Below are positions 1 through 9,122 of a DNA stretch of 64,000 bases, piece after piece (within the stretch, counting starts at the first letter, position 1; each line of letters starts with the position of its first letter). Under the pieces are notes generated by a model that did no database searches, had not been told where the DNA came from, and saw only the letters and a program-made list of their open reading frames with translations. Where the stretch lies: assembly GCF_000179595.2 (NCBI RefSeq), contig NZ_JH556658.1:410861-474860 (forward strand), read 5' to 3'. The DNA is from Acetivibrio cellulolyticus CD2. GTDB lineage: Bacteria; Bacillota; Clostridia; Acetivibrionales; Acetivibrionaceae. The position numbers were made by a program, and so were the translations under genes.

Positions 1-40
1 AAAAATTTACTTTTGAAGTGTTTAATATAAAATACAAGTA

Positions 41-126
41 CTACAGGCATGTAGAAGGTAGATTGTACGGCAAATTCCAGTAGAGTATATCAATTTGCTG
101 TAGAATCTACGTCCTACAGTCTGTGG
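41..126 (+). promoter_or_regulatory. Long pnp leader hairpin, probable RNase III target
   Basis: A 19-nt arm at 58-76 pairs with 92-110 (18 of 19 positions, one G-U, one mismatch) around a 15-nt loop. The stem can extend outward: 51-54 pairs with 114-117 and 41-46 with 121-126. It ends just before the pnp ribosome binding site and has no U-run, so it is not a terminator. In E. coli a similar double-stranded pnp leader is cut by RNase III and then degraded by PNPase itself, giving autoregulation. Applying that mechanism here is inference. Confidence 0.65.
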
Positions 127-150
127 TTAAGACAAGAGGAGGATAAACTG

Positions 151-2262
151 ATGCAAAATAGTTTTAGTATGGAATTAGCTGGACGCACTTTAGTGATTGA
201 AACTGGAAAATTGGCTCAATTGTCTAATGGTTCAGTAATGGTAAGATATGGCGATACTGTAGTTCTATCAAATGCAACTGCTTCAGCAAAGCCAAGGGAA
301 GGGATAGATTTCTTTCCTTTAAGCGTGGACTATGAAGAAAGATTGTATTCTGTAGGAAAGATTCCAGGTGGTTTTATTAAAAGGGAGGGTAAACCTTCCG
401 AGAAGGCAATACTTACTTCGAGAGTAATTGATAGACCATTAAGACCACTATTTCCAAAAGATCTTAGAAATGATGTTGCACTGGTAAACACTGTTATGTC
501 TGTAGATCAGGACAATTCGCCTGAAGTTGCTGCTCTTTTGGGAGCTTCAATGGCATTGTCAATTTCAGATATTCCGTTTAACGGTCCTGTAGGTGGTGTA
601 ATATTAGGACTTGTTGATGGTAAAGTAGTAATAAATCCTGATGCAAAACAACGTGAAAAGAGTCAGATGTACGTTACTCTTGCGGCTACAAGAGAAAAAA
701 TAGTCATGATTGAAGCTGGTGCAAATGAAGTACCTGATGATGTAATGCTTGATGCAATCAGGCAAGGACATCAGGAGATCAGGAAGATATGCGATTTTAT
801 AGATAGTGTTGTAAAAGAAATTGGAAAGCCCAAATTCGAGTATAAATCTGCTGAGGTACCAGCCGAAATCTTTATGGCAGTCAAAGAATTTGGGTATGCA
901 AGAATGAGAGAAGCTGTTCTCGCTGTGGACAAGCAGGTTAGAGATGAGAATATTGCAAAGCTTACTGAAGATACAAAAGCGCATCTTGCAGAAACCTTCC
1001 CAGAAATGGAATCTATCATTGATGAGGCATTGTACAAGCTGGAGAAGAAGGTTGTCAGAGAATATATTATGAAGGAAGGGAAAAGGGTAGATGGAAGAAG
1101 GTTGGATGAAATAAGACCTCTTTCCGCGGATGTTGGCCTTTTGCCTAGGGTTCATGGTTCAGGACTTTTCCAGAGGGGACAGACACAAGTTCTTACAATA
1201 GTTACTCTTGGGGCTTTGGGAGATGTTCAGGTGCTGGACGGAATCGAACTTGAAGAAACAAAAAGATATATGCATCATTATAATTTCCCTGGCTACAGTG
1301 TAGGAGAAGCCAAGACTTCAAGAGGTCCCGGAAGAAGAGAAATCGGGCATGGTGCATTGGCCGAAAGGGCACTTGAACCGGTTATTCCATCACAGGAAGA
1401 GTTTCCTTATACAATGAGACTTGTTTCTGAGGTATTAATGTCAAACGGATCAACTTCTCAGGGAAGTGTATGTGGTAGCACACTAGCTCTTATGGATGCA
1501 GGTGTACCTATCAAAAAGCCAGTTGCGGGTATTTCTGCCGGTTTGGTTGTTGATGAAGATGAACCTGGTAGATTTGTTACTTTCATGGATATACAGGGAA
1601 TAGAGGACTTCTTTGGGGATATGGACTTTAAAGTAGCTGGTACAAAAGACGGAATTACTGCAATTCAAGTAGATATAAAGGTTGATGGACTTACAGAAGA
1701 GATAGTAGAGCAGGCATTTGAATTGACCAGAAAAGGTCGTCTGCAAATTATAGATGATGTAATTTTAAAAGCAATTCCTGCGCCAAGAAAAGAAATGTCG
1801 AAATATGCGCCTAAGATTATTACTACTGCTATTAACCCTGATAAAATAAGAGATGTTATAGGACCTGGCGGTAAGATGATCAATAAAATAATTGCAGACA
1901 CAGGTGTAAAGATTGATATAGAAGATGACGGAAAAGTATTTATTTCGAGTTCAAATTCGCAGGCAGCGCAAAGGGCATTGATGATGATTGAAGGTATTGC
2001 AAAGGATGTAGAACCTGGCCAGATATATATGGGTAAAGTAATGCGTGTAACTACATTTGGAGCGTTTGTTGAGTTTTTGCCGGGTAAGGAAGGACTTGTC
2101 CATATTTCCAAGCTTGACAAAAAGAGAGTGGAAAAAGTTGAAGATGTAGTAAACATCGGGGATGAGATTCTTGTGAAGGTTCTTGATGTTGACAAGCAGG
2201 GTAGAATAAACCTTTCAAGAAAAGATGCAATGGACGATTCGCAGGAGGGTAATGAACAGTAG
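151..2262 (+). CDS. pnp: Polyribonucleotide nucleotidyltransferase (PNPase)
   Basis: Phosphorolytic 3'-5' exoribonuclease that degrades mRNA to nucleoside diphosphates, usually as a trimer. The 703-residue length is normal. Two RNase PH folds (about residues 1-215 and 310-540) flank an all-helical linker. A KH domain follows near 555-615, with the GPGGKMI loop visible, and an S1 domain at about 620-690 ([21 protein letters not shown]). The start is set by AAGAGGAGGA ten bases upstream. rpsO normally precedes pnp and would lie outside the window. The leader hairpin at 41-126 suggests post-transcriptional control. Confidence 0.98.
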   Translation: MQNSFSMELAGRTLVIETGKLAQLSNGSVMVRYGDTVVLSNATASAKPREGIDFFPLSVDYEERLYSVGKIPGGFIKREGKPSEKAILTSRVIDRPLRPLFPKDLRNDVALVNTVMSVDQDNSPEVAALLGASMALSISDIPFNGPVGGVILGLVDGKVVINPDAKQREKSQMYVTLAATREKIVMIEAGANEVPDDVMLDAIRQGHQEIRKICDFIDSVVKEIGKPKFEYKSAEVPAEIFMAVKEFGYARMREAVLAVDKQVRDENIAKLTEDTKAHLAETFPEMESIIDEALYKLEKKVVREYIMKEGKRVDGRRLDEIRPLSADVGLLPRVHGSGLFQRGQTQVLTIVTLGALGDVQVLDGIELEETKRYMHHYNFPGYSVGEAKTSRGPGRREIGHGALAERALEPVIPSQEEFPYTMRLVSEVLMSNGSTSQGSVCGSTLALMDAGVPIKKPVAGISAGLVVDEDEPGRFVTFMDIQGIEDFFGDMDFKVAGTKDGITAIQVDIKVDGLTEEIVEQAFELTRKGRLQIIDDVILKAIPAPRKEMSKYAPKIITTAINPDKIRDVIGPGGKMINKIIADTGVKIDIEDDGKVFISSSNSQAAQRALMMIEGIAKDVEPGQIYMGKVMRVTTFGAFVEFLPGKEGLVHISKLDKKRVEKVEDVVNIGDEILVKVLDVDKQGRINLSRKDAMDDSQEGNEQ

Positions 2263-2295
2263 TTTAAAAAACTCTAATTGTTAATCGGAGGGTTT

Positions 2296-3549
2296 ATGCT
2301 AAAACGTATAACGTTGGACAATGGCGTTAGAATTATTTGTGAGAAGATACCGTATGTAAGGTCGGTATCTGTAGGAGTTTGGGTAGGTACAGGTTCTAGG
2401 AATGAGACAATAGAAATAAACGGAGTATCTCACTTTATAGAACATATGCTTTTTAAAGGCACGAATAAAAGAAGTGCAAAAGAAATAGCAGAAAGTATTG
2501 ATAGTATAGGCGGTCAAATAAACGCTTTTACAGGAAAGGAATGTACCTGCTACTACACAAAGACTTTGGATACGCATATAGATATTGCTCTGGACCTATT
2601 AACCGACATGTTTTTTAATTCAACGTTTTCCAAAAAGGATATTGATGTTGAAAGAAAAGTTGTTATTGAAGAGATAGGCATGTATGAGGATTCGCCTGAA
2701 GATCTTGTACATGACTATTTACCTGAAACAGTATGGGATGGTGATGCCTTAGGGATGCCAATCCTTGGTACGCATGATTGTCTTCATAAAATAAACAGGG
2801 ATACTATTATTGATTATATTAGCGGTCACTATTTGCCTAGTAATACAGTAATAGCTGTTGCTGGCAATTATGATGAAAATTCCCTGGTTGAAAGTATAAA
2901 AAGAAATTTTGGAAGCTGGCATACAGATAAAACTCTTGAAAATCAATTTGGAAAAGTCAGTTTTAAGGCAAGCAAAAAAATTAAGGAAAAAGATACTGAA
3001 CAAATGCATATATGTTTGGGCTTTGAAGGCATTGAGCATGGTAACGACGATTTGTACCCGCTGCTTGCAGTCAATAATGTCTTTGGAGGCGGCATGAGTT
3101 CCAGATTGTTTCAAAAGATTCGTGAAGAAATGGGGCTGGTTTACTCTATTTATTCATATCCTTCTTCGTACAAAAACGCAGGACTTTATACTATTTATGC
3201 GGGTATGAATCCTCGACATCAGGATACTTTTTTAAGACTTGTTATGAACGACATCAGGATTCTTGAAAAGTATGGAATTTCAGAGGATGAACTGGCAAAA
3301 TCTAAAGAGCAACTTAAAGGAAGCTACATCCTTGGACTAGAAAGTACTAGCAGCAGAATGAACAGTCTGGGAAAATCTGAATTAATGCTTGGGATAATAA
3401 ATTCGCCGGAAGAAGTCTTGAATAAGATTGATGCTGTTAATAACGAAAAGGTCAATGAAGTTATCAAGAGAGTTTTCCAGATTGAAAAAATTAGTCTTGC
3501 AGCTGTGGGTAACATAAAAAGCGATATTGATCTTGGAAAATATATTTAA
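2296..3549 (+). CDS. M16 family zinc peptidase (processing-peptidase-like)
   Basis: Zinc metallopeptidase of the insulinase/mitochondrial processing peptidase family, 417 residues. The inverted zinc motif HFIEH is at residues 46-50, and the downstream acidic helix (VIEEIGMYED) supplies the third ligand. The C-terminal half is the usual non-catalytic M16 repeat. ATG 2296 is preferred over the upstream TTG at 2278 because CGGAGG lies seven bases before it. In Firmicutes this gene (ymxG/mlpA type) normally sits between pnp and dpaA, as here. Its physiological substrate is not evident from the sequence. Confidence 0.93.
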   Translation: MLKRITLDNGVRIICEKIPYVRSVSVGVWVGTGSRNETIEINGVSHFIEHMLFKGTNKRSAKEIAESIDSIGGQINAFTGKECTCYYTKTLDTHIDIALDLLTDMFFNSTFSKKDIDVERKVVIEEIGMYEDSPEDLVHDYLPETVWDGDALGMPILGTHDCLHKINRDTIIDYISGHYLPSNTVIAVAGNYDENSLVESIKRNFGSWHTDKTLENQFGKVSFKASKKIKEKDTEQMHICLGFEGIEHGNDDLYPLLAVNNVFGGGMSSRLFQKIREEMGLVYSIYSYPSSYKNAGLYTIYAGMNPRHQDTFLRLVMNDIRILEKYGISEDELAKSKEQLKGSYILGLESTSSRMNSLGKSELMLGIINSPEEVLNKIDAVNNEKVNEVIKRVFQIEKISLAAVGNIKSDIDLGKYI

Positions 3550-3652
3550 TAATTAAAAAATGTAAATGTATTACTTGTGTTTTTTACATTATGGCTAATT
3601 GATATCAAATAAGCCATATGTAAAAATAGAAGCGTATTTACATCACGAAAAA

Positions 3653-3690
3653 AGAGCTTTGCAGCCTTAAACTGTAAAGCTCTTTTTTTA
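3653..3690 (+). terminator. Intrinsic terminator after the M16 peptidase gene
   Basis: A 12-bp perfect stem (3653-3664 with 3672-3683, AGAGCTTTGCAG arm) is followed by an uninterrupted T run. It separates the pnp/M16 unit from dpaAB. Confidence 0.9.
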
Positions 3691-3763
3691 TTTGGTTAAC
3701 ATTTTGTACAAGCACTTTAGATTTACAAAAAACATAAGATGTATTAGTCGCCATAAATTGTTA

Positions 3764-3772
3764 CATATAGTA
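3764..3772 (+). promoter_or_regulatory. Possible sigma-K -10 element for dpaAB
   Basis: CATATAGTA at 3764-3772 matches the sigma-K -10 consensus CATANNNTA exactly and lies about 64 bases before the dpaA start. The expected AC -35 dinucleotide is not clear 16-17 bases upstream, so this is only a candidate. Dipicolinate synthase is mother-cell (sigma-K) expressed in Bacillus, which makes the location plausible. Confidence 0.3.
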
Positions 3773-3835
3773 AAAGCGTATGTGCGAAGGTCTGTTTTGT
3801 TCCGTGTTTTCAAGATGAAGGGAGGATCTGCTAAA

Positions 3836-4708
3836 ATGACAAACAAAAGGTTCACGGTTTTGGGTGGCGATTTAAGAAGCGTAAAACTTGCAAACCTAAT
3901 TGCAGCAGAGGGCAACAAGGTTGACATATACGGATTTAAGAGTGCGAGTTTTGAGTTGGGAATGGAAGAAAGCCTAAGCTTGGAACTTGCAATAAAAGAA
4001 TCAGATGTAGTTATAGGACCGTTGCCTTGTTCAAATGATAATGAAAATATCAATGCACCATTTTATCCAGATAAAATTTACATAAAGGATGTATTCAAAA
4101 CAATGACAAAGAATCAGTTGTTTATTGCTGGAAGAATAAGTGAAAAGATCCTTCATGCAGCATCAGTGTATAATGTCTATTCAGTTGATTTGCTGGAAAG
4201 GGAAGAAATGGCGGTATTGAATGCGATACCTACAGCAGAAGGGGCTATTCAGATTGCTATGGAGGAAATGCCAATTACACTTCACAATTGCAATGCAATG
4301 ATTCTTGGGTTTGGAAGAATAGGTAAGATTCTTGCAAAAATGCTTTTTGGTTTAGGCTGCAATGTTTATGTAGAGGCTAGAAAATGTTCTGATTTAGCAT
4401 GGATTAGAGGCTATGGTTATAAGCCTGTTCACATAACGGAAATGGAAAACAACTTAGCTGGTATGGACGTCATATTTAACACAATACCATCTGTAGTTCT
4501 TGACGGAAATATGCTCAGAAAAGTAAAAAAAGACAGCCTTATAATTGATCTTGCATCCAAACCTGGAGGAGTGGATTTCGAAAAAGCTAAAGAGCAGGGA
4601 GTTAAAACAATTTGGGCGCTATCATTGCCGGGAAAAGTGGCTCCAGTTACAGCAGCGGAGTTTATTAAAGATACTGTCTACAATATAATTAATGAGTTGG
4701 GGGTATAG
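3836..4708 (+). CDS. dpaA: Dipicolinate synthase subunit A
   Basis: With DpaB it oxidises dihydrodipicolinate to dipicolinic acid, the spore-core chelator, in the mother cell. The protein has 290 residues, close to the roughly 297 of B. subtilis SpoVFA. It opens with a nucleotide-binding-like strand (FTVLGGDLRS). A Rossmann NAD(P) motif lies mid-protein (GFGRIGKILAKML), then an NTIP segment. ATG 3836 is chosen over an in-frame start at 3692 because GGGAGG lies about ten bases upstream and the family begins with this strand. dpaB follows after three bases. Confidence 0.95.
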   Translation: MTNKRFTVLGGDLRSVKLANLIAAEGNKVDIYGFKSASFELGMEESLSLELAIKESDVVIGPLPCSNDNENINAPFYPDKIYIKDVFKTMTKNQLFIAGRISEKILHAASVYNVYSVDLLEREEMAVLNAIPTAEGAIQIAMEEMPITLHNCNAMILGFGRIGKILAKMLFGLGCNVYVEARKCSDLAWIRGYGYKPVHITEMENNLAGMDVIFNTIPSVVLDGNMLRKVKKDSLIIDLASKPGGVDFEKAKEQGVKTIWALSLPGKVAPVTAAEFIKDTVYNIINELGV

Positions 4709-4711
4709 AAA

Positions 4712-5296
4712 ATGCAGTTGGATGGAATTAAAATCGGATTTGCACTTACGGGTTCTTTCTGCACAATCAGTAAAGTGGTTCCCGAGATTGAAAAACTTGT
4801 TAGTACTGGGGCAAAAGTTATTCCTATAATTTCAGGATCAGTAGATAAATTTGACACCAGATTCGGCACTGCAAAAGACTTAAGATTAAAATTGGAAGGT
4901 ATTACAGGAGAGAAAATTATTGATTCAATTATTGACGCAGAACCATTTGGACCAAGGTCATTGGTAGATTTAATTGTTGTTGCACCCTGTACTGGAAATA
5001 CCGCTGCTAAAATTGCAAACGGTATAACAGATACTGCGGTAACTATGGCTTCAAAGGCACATATGAGAAATCAGAAGCCTCTGGTAATTGCAATTTCAAC
5101 CAATGATGGCCTAGGTGTAAACGCAAAAAATATCGGTTTATTGCTCAATATGAAGAATGTATACATGGTTCCTTTTGGACAGGACGGACCGGATAGTAAG
5201 CCGAATTCCGTTGTGGCAGATACAACTTTAATAATTCCCACAATAGAAGCTGCATTAAATGGCAAACAGATCCAACCGTTACTTATAAAATACTAA
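4712..5296 (+). CDS. dpaB: Dipicolinate synthase subunit B (flavoprotein-like)
   Basis: Second subunit of dipicolinate synthase, from the flavoprotein/HFCD family, 194 residues against about 200 in B. subtilis SpoVFB. The family pattern is clear: GFALTGSFCTI at the N-terminus, PCTGNTAAKIANGITDTAV in the middle, and PFGQDGPDSKPNS near the end. It starts three bases after the dpaA stop, with the ribosome binding site (TTGGGGG) inside the end of dpaA, so the two are co-transcribed and probably translationally coupled. A strong terminator follows. Confidence 0.95.
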   Translation: MQLDGIKIGFALTGSFCTISKVVPEIEKLVSTGAKVIPIISGSVDKFDTRFGTAKDLRLKLEGITGEKIIDSIIDAEPFGPRSLVDLIVVAPCTGNTAAKIANGITDTAVTMASKAHMRNQKPLVIAISTNDGLGVNAKNIGLLLNMKNVYMVPFGQDGPDSKPNSVVADTTLIIPTIEAALNGKQIQPLLIKY

Positions 5297-5314
5297 ACGA
5301 AAAACATCTTAAAT

Positions 5315-5345
5315 AAAAAAAGTGACTTTGTCACTTTTTTTATTT
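5315..5345 (+). terminator. Intrinsic terminator after dpaB
   Basis: AAAAAGTGAC and GTCACTTTTTT form a tight stem with a TTT loop, followed by T-rich sequence. The preceding A run means it could also work in reverse. Confidence 0.88.
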
Positions 5346-5481
5346 GGGCTATTAAATGAAATAGTATGAGTTAAAAATTTGAAATCTACCAAAATTCAGG
5401 TTAATGGTGAAATATAATATAAAAATTAATAAAAAATTAATGAAAAGTTCATAAAATAATCATAAATGGTTAATTAGGTGC

Positions 5482-5510
5482 TTGAGTATACTAATAAAAC
5501 GTGCTAAAAT
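5482..5510 (+). promoter_or_regulatory. Sigma-A promoter of the type IV pilus operon
   Basis: TTGAGT (5482-5487) and TAAAAT (5505-5510) are 17 bases apart. A start near 5517 would give a leader of about 220 bases before pilB. I looked in that leader for a c-di-GMP-I or -II riboswitch core and saw none. It is AT-rich with no clear terminator or strong fold. No other gene lies in 5346-5738. Confidence 0.65.
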
Positions 5511-5738
5511 AGGTATTAGCATGTACAAGATAAGAGGTTGGTTATAAAGAAATACATATGAATATGAGTTTTATAAAAAAGTTTATTATGTATATATTTA
5601 AAGAATAATTTATACTTCACAAAGAATAAACTTTAGTATAGAATATCTATTAAAAGATTTGAAAGAATTCTTTGTAGTGTCAATTACAGTGTAATCGCGT
5701 TAAGTAATATATAACTAAATGTTATTTGGGGGTTCAAA

Positions 5739-8135
5739 ATGGTAGGAATAGATACTAGAGGAATTGATGAAATACTTTTAGAAATGGGCGCTTTAAAAAT
5801 TACAGATCTAAAGAGAGCATGGGACATCCAGCGTGAAAGCAAAGGAAGTATTGAGGACGTTCTTGTTGAGCTTGGACTTGTAACCAAAAAGGACGTCATG
5901 ATGGCAAATGCCACAAAAATGGGCATCTCTTTTGTAGATTTGTCAAGTCAAGAAATCAAAGATTCGAGCATTCCTAGTCTTATAACGAAAAATATTGCAC
6001 ATAGATATAAAGTAATACCTATAGAAAAAGAAAATAGTGTATTGACAGTTGCCATGAAAGATCCCACAGATATATTTTCTATTGATGATATACGTCTTGC
6101 AACCGGACTTGAAATAAGGCCTGTTCTTGCCGATGGTAATGAAATCGACAGACTTATTGTAAAGTTTTATGGTGAAGAACAAAAGCCTAAAGAGGTTAAA
6201 GCTCAGGCACCAATACAAGAAGTTAAAATGCCGGAAATACAAAGGCCTGATCCGATTAAAGAAAAAGAAGAAATGTTGCTTGACAGAGGTACTTATAATA
6301 CAATAAAGCAGGATGTTGAATTACCGGATTTAGATTTAAATACTATCTCAAATAATATACAATCCAATAATTTTGGTAGCGGAAATAGTTTTAACGAGAA
6401 TGGTCTTTTTAAAGATAAGATTGGAAACTTGCTTGTCAGATCAGGAGTTATTGCACAGGAACAGCTAGATAGGGCATTGGCAATTCAATCTAAAAATGGT
6501 GAACTTATTGGTAAAATTCTTGTAAAAGAAGGATTTATTAATACGAAATCACTTTATGAATTTTTGGAAAAACAAATGGGCGTCCAGTTTATTGATCTTG
6601 ACTCTATTGAATTTGATGACGAAGCAATAAAACTGGTTACTCAAAATATAGCAAGAATGCACAAATTGATTCCGTTTAATAAGACAGATACATCTCTTAA
6701 AGTTGCTATGAGTGACCCTATGAATATTTTTTCAATAGATGACCTGAGACTTACCACTGGACTTGAAATTATTCCGTGCCTTGCTGAAGAAGAGTTGATT
6801 AATAAGTATCTTAATGTTTATTATGACAAATCTCATAGTAATAAATCTGGTTCTACAGGTGAGAAAAAAATTGCAGAATTAGATGAAGATTTGAAGAAAG
6901 TTAATGAAAAAATTGCAGTAGAAATTAAAGAAGCTGAAGCGGAAGAAGAAACTGTAGATATATCAGATCTTGAAAATGCTCCGATTGTTAAAATGGTTAA
7001 CATAATATTTCAAAAGGCTGTTGCGAGCAGAGCAAGTGATATTCACATCGAACCTCAGGAAGACGGTGTATTGGTGCGTTATAGAATAGACGGACAGCTT
7101 GTTGAGATTGCGAGATATGATAAGAAGATTATGCCTTCCATGTCTGCGAGGGTGAAAATAATAAGTGGTCTGAATATAGCAGAGAAAAGAATTCCACAGG
7201 ATGGTAGAATTTCTCTTAATATAGACGGAAAGAACTATGACCTCCGTGTATCCATACTACCAACCATGTTCGGCGAAAAGATTGTAATGAGAATAGCAGA
7301 TAAAGATGGTTTCAATGTTACTAAGCAGCAACTGGGATTCTTTGAAGATGATATGGAAAAGTTTGATAGCATTATATCAAATCCACATGGCATTATCCTT
7401 GTTACAGGACCTACTGGAAGTGGTAAATCAACTACTTTGTATACGGCTTTAAAAGAGCTTTGTACTCCTGACGTAAATATCCTTACGGTTGAGGATCCTG
7501 TGGAAAACACTATAAGAGGAATAAATCAGGTTCAGGTTAATGTTAAGGCAGGAATGACTTTTGCTGCAGCATTGAGGTCTTTCTTAAGGCAGGACCCTGA
7601 TATAATAATGGTAGGAGAAATTCGTGATGGTGAGACAGCTGAAATAGCAACTAGATCAGCTATCACTGGTCACCTTGTATTTAGTACAATTCATACAAAT
7701 GATGCTGCAAGCTCAATTACAAGAATGATTGATATGGGGATAGAACCGTTTTTGATGTCTTCGGCTGTAGTTGGAATTATAGCTCAAAGACTTGTACGTA
7801 GATTATGCCCGAAATGCAAAGAACTATTAGAGCTCACTGAGCAGGACCGGGATATTTTAGATATTGAAGAGGGCGAAGAGGTTACGATATATAAGGCAAA
7901 TGGATGCCCAGAGTGTAATAATATGGGGTATAAAGGCAGAATAGCTGTTTATGAAATAATGGAAGTAAACAGAGAAATCAGGGAAATGATTGCAAAAAAT
8001 GAAAATTCCGATGTAATAAAGGATGTAGCAATTAAAAATGGCATGAAAACTTTGCGTATGAATAGTGCGAGACTTGTTAAAAACGGTGTTACAACGATTG
8101 ATGAAATGCTAAAAATAGCGTTTTCAAAAGATTAA
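5739..8135 (+). CDS. pilB: Type IV pilus extension ATPase with tandem MshEN domains
   Basis: GspE/PilB hexameric ATPase that powers pilin assembly at the inner face of the membrane. At 798 residues it is longer than usual because it has two N-terminal MshEN (GSPII_E_N) domains, about residues 5-150 and 225-375. The second keeps the MshEN c-di-GMP motif pattern at 227-250 and 256-279. The first has lost most of the conserved glycines. The catalytic core has Walker A GPTGSGKST (557-565), Walker B IIMVGEIRDGE, the Asp/His boxes, and a four-cysteine zinc site (C690, C693, C723, C726). TTTGGGGGTT precedes the ATG. It is the first gene of the pilus operon. Confidence 0.96.
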   Translation: MVGIDTRGIDEILLEMGALKITDLKRAWDIQRESKGSIEDVLVELGLVTKKDVMMANATKMGISFVDLSSQEIKDSSIPSLITKNIAHRYKVIPIEKENSVLTVAMKDPTDIFSIDDIRLATGLEIRPVLADGNEIDRLIVKFYGEEQKPKEVKAQAPIQEVKMPEIQRPDPIKEKEEMLLDRGTYNTIKQDVELPDLDLNTISNNIQSNNFGSGNSFNENGLFKDKIGNLLVRSGVIAQEQLDRALAIQSKNGELIGKILVKEGFINTKSLYEFLEKQMGVQFIDLDSIEFDDEAIKLVTQNIARMHKLIPFNKTDTSLKVAMSDPMNIFSIDDLRLTTGLEIIPCLAEEELINKYLNVYYDKSHSNKSGSTGEKKIAELDEDLKKVNEKIAVEIKEAEAEEETVDISDLENAPIVKMVNIIFQKAVASRASDIHIEPQEDGVLVRYRIDGQLVEIARYDKKIMPSMSARVKIISGLNIAEKRIPQDGRISLNIDGKNYDLRVSILPTMFGEKIVMRIADKDGFNVTKQQLGFFEDDMEKFDSIISNPHGIILVTGPTGSGKSTTLYTALKELCTPDVNILTVEDPVENTIRGINQVQVNVKAGMTFAAALRSFLRQDPDIIMVGEIRDGETAEIATRSAITGHLVFSTIHTNDAASSITRMIDMGIEPFLMSSAVVGIIAQRLVRRLCPKCKELLELTEQDRDILDIEEGEEVTIYKANGCPECNNMGYKGRIAVYEIMEVNREIREMIAKNENSDVIKDVAIKNGMKTLRMNSARLVKNGVTTIDEMLKIAFSKD

Positions 8136-8152
8136 ATGAGAGGATGTAACAT

Positions 8153-8697
8153 ATGGATCTAAATGCGATTCTTACTAAGGCAGTAAACAGTGGAGCTTCA
8201 GACCTTCATGTTTGCGCAGGTGTACCACCAGTTATCAGGTTGCATGGAGACTTGATAAACCTTGATGAACCAATTCTAACCCCACATGATTGTGTAGAAT
8301 TGGCGAAACAATGTCTGAATAGCAGGTTGTATGAGTATTTCCTTGATACTGGAGAGGTGGACTCTTCATATGCTATTGCAGGTATAGCGCGTTTTAGGGT
8401 AAATGTGTTCAAACAAAGGGGCACATGTGCTATAGCTTTTAGAACGATCCCTCAGGATGTACCAAAAATTGAGGATTTAGGTCTCCCGGGACTTGTTTAT
8501 GACCTTCTATAGCAAATTTGATTCGTGAAAGCCGTACACATCAGATTAATACATGTATACAGACCGGATCACAATTCGGAATGTACACCATGGATACATG
8601 CCTTGCGGATCTTTATAAGCAGGAGCTTATTGACTATGAAAGTGCTTGCCAGTACTCGGTTGATATGGATAATTTGAGAAAAATAATATCAATGTAA
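8153..8697 (+). pseudogene. pilT: pilT retraction ATPase with internal deletion
   Basis: Residues 1-119 (8153-8512) are a normal PilT N-terminal domain, ending in LGLPGLVYDLL and a stop, just where Walker A should follow. The next 61 codons, in another frame (8512-8697), encode the normal PilT C-terminus: ANLIRESRTHQI, then QTGSQFGMYTMDTCLADLYKQ. About 170 residues between them, holding Walker A, Walker B and the Asp/His boxes of a roughly 350-residue PilT, are missing, and the junction is out of frame. No ATPase activity is possible from this copy. A ribosome binding site (GAGGATG) and operon position are intact, so the loss looks recent. An assembly error cannot be excluded. Confidence 0.9.
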
Positions 8698-9122
8698 AAA
8701 AAGTACTAGTAATTTTTTTGGATATGTTGTAAAATATAATTAATATAAAGATAGAATTTGGATTAGGTTTTATATATTAAAAGAATATTATAGAGATATT
8801 ATTTATTTTTACTTGGAGTGTATATTATTTGGGAGGTTGGGTTGAGTATGTCTTATCTAACATTAGTAGTCCTTGTATCTATGTTTTATGTACATATCGT
8901 CCTTAATAATTTCTTTCCAAGATTTCAAAAATCTATATTGCATATTTTATCTGTAAATTATGTTTCATTTCGAAGTTTAAGTTGAATTTTTAATAATTCT
9001 TCACAGCATACTTTCTAATAAAACTAGGTTTTATGTTTGTTTTGCTTGTTCTATGTTAATGTTGTTCGTTTAGTTACAAAATGATATAAATTAATGCAGT
9101 TGATTATTTGGGGGTTGGAAAA
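8698..9122 (+). other. AT-rich gap between the pilT remnant and pilC
   Basis: About 425 bases without a recognisable gene, inside what is otherwise a tightly packed operon. It holds one short open frame with a good ribosome binding site (8848-8985). No strong terminator is seen. The gap may be debris from the rearrangement that truncated pilT. Confidence 0.5.
8848..8985 (+). CDS. Possible 45-residue hydrophobic peptide
   Basis: Short frame starting MSYLTLVVLVSMFYVHIVL, preceded by TTTGGGAGGTTGGG. That sequence closely resembles the TTTGGGGGTTGG preceding pilC, so a start region may have been duplicated or an original downstream gene lost. The N-terminal half could span a membrane; the C-terminal half is nondescript. 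I do not recognise a family. It may be a chance frame or the stump of a deleted pilus gene. Confidence 0.25.
   Translation: MSYLTLVVLVSMFYVHIVLNNFFPRFQKSILHILSVNYVSFRSLS

Noticed and set aside
1-40. Promoter just before pnp
   Set aside because: TTGAAG and TATAAA-like boxes are only seven bases apart, so not a usable pair; pnp is probably read from rpsO upstream of the window.
604-1155. 183-codon antisense frame in pnp
   Set aside because: No start signal and no protein features; opposite strand of a highly conserved gene.
5511-5738. c-di-GMP riboswitch in the pilus operon leader
   Set aside because: None of the conserved GEMM-I or GEMM-II core sequences is present, and no terminator lies before pilB.
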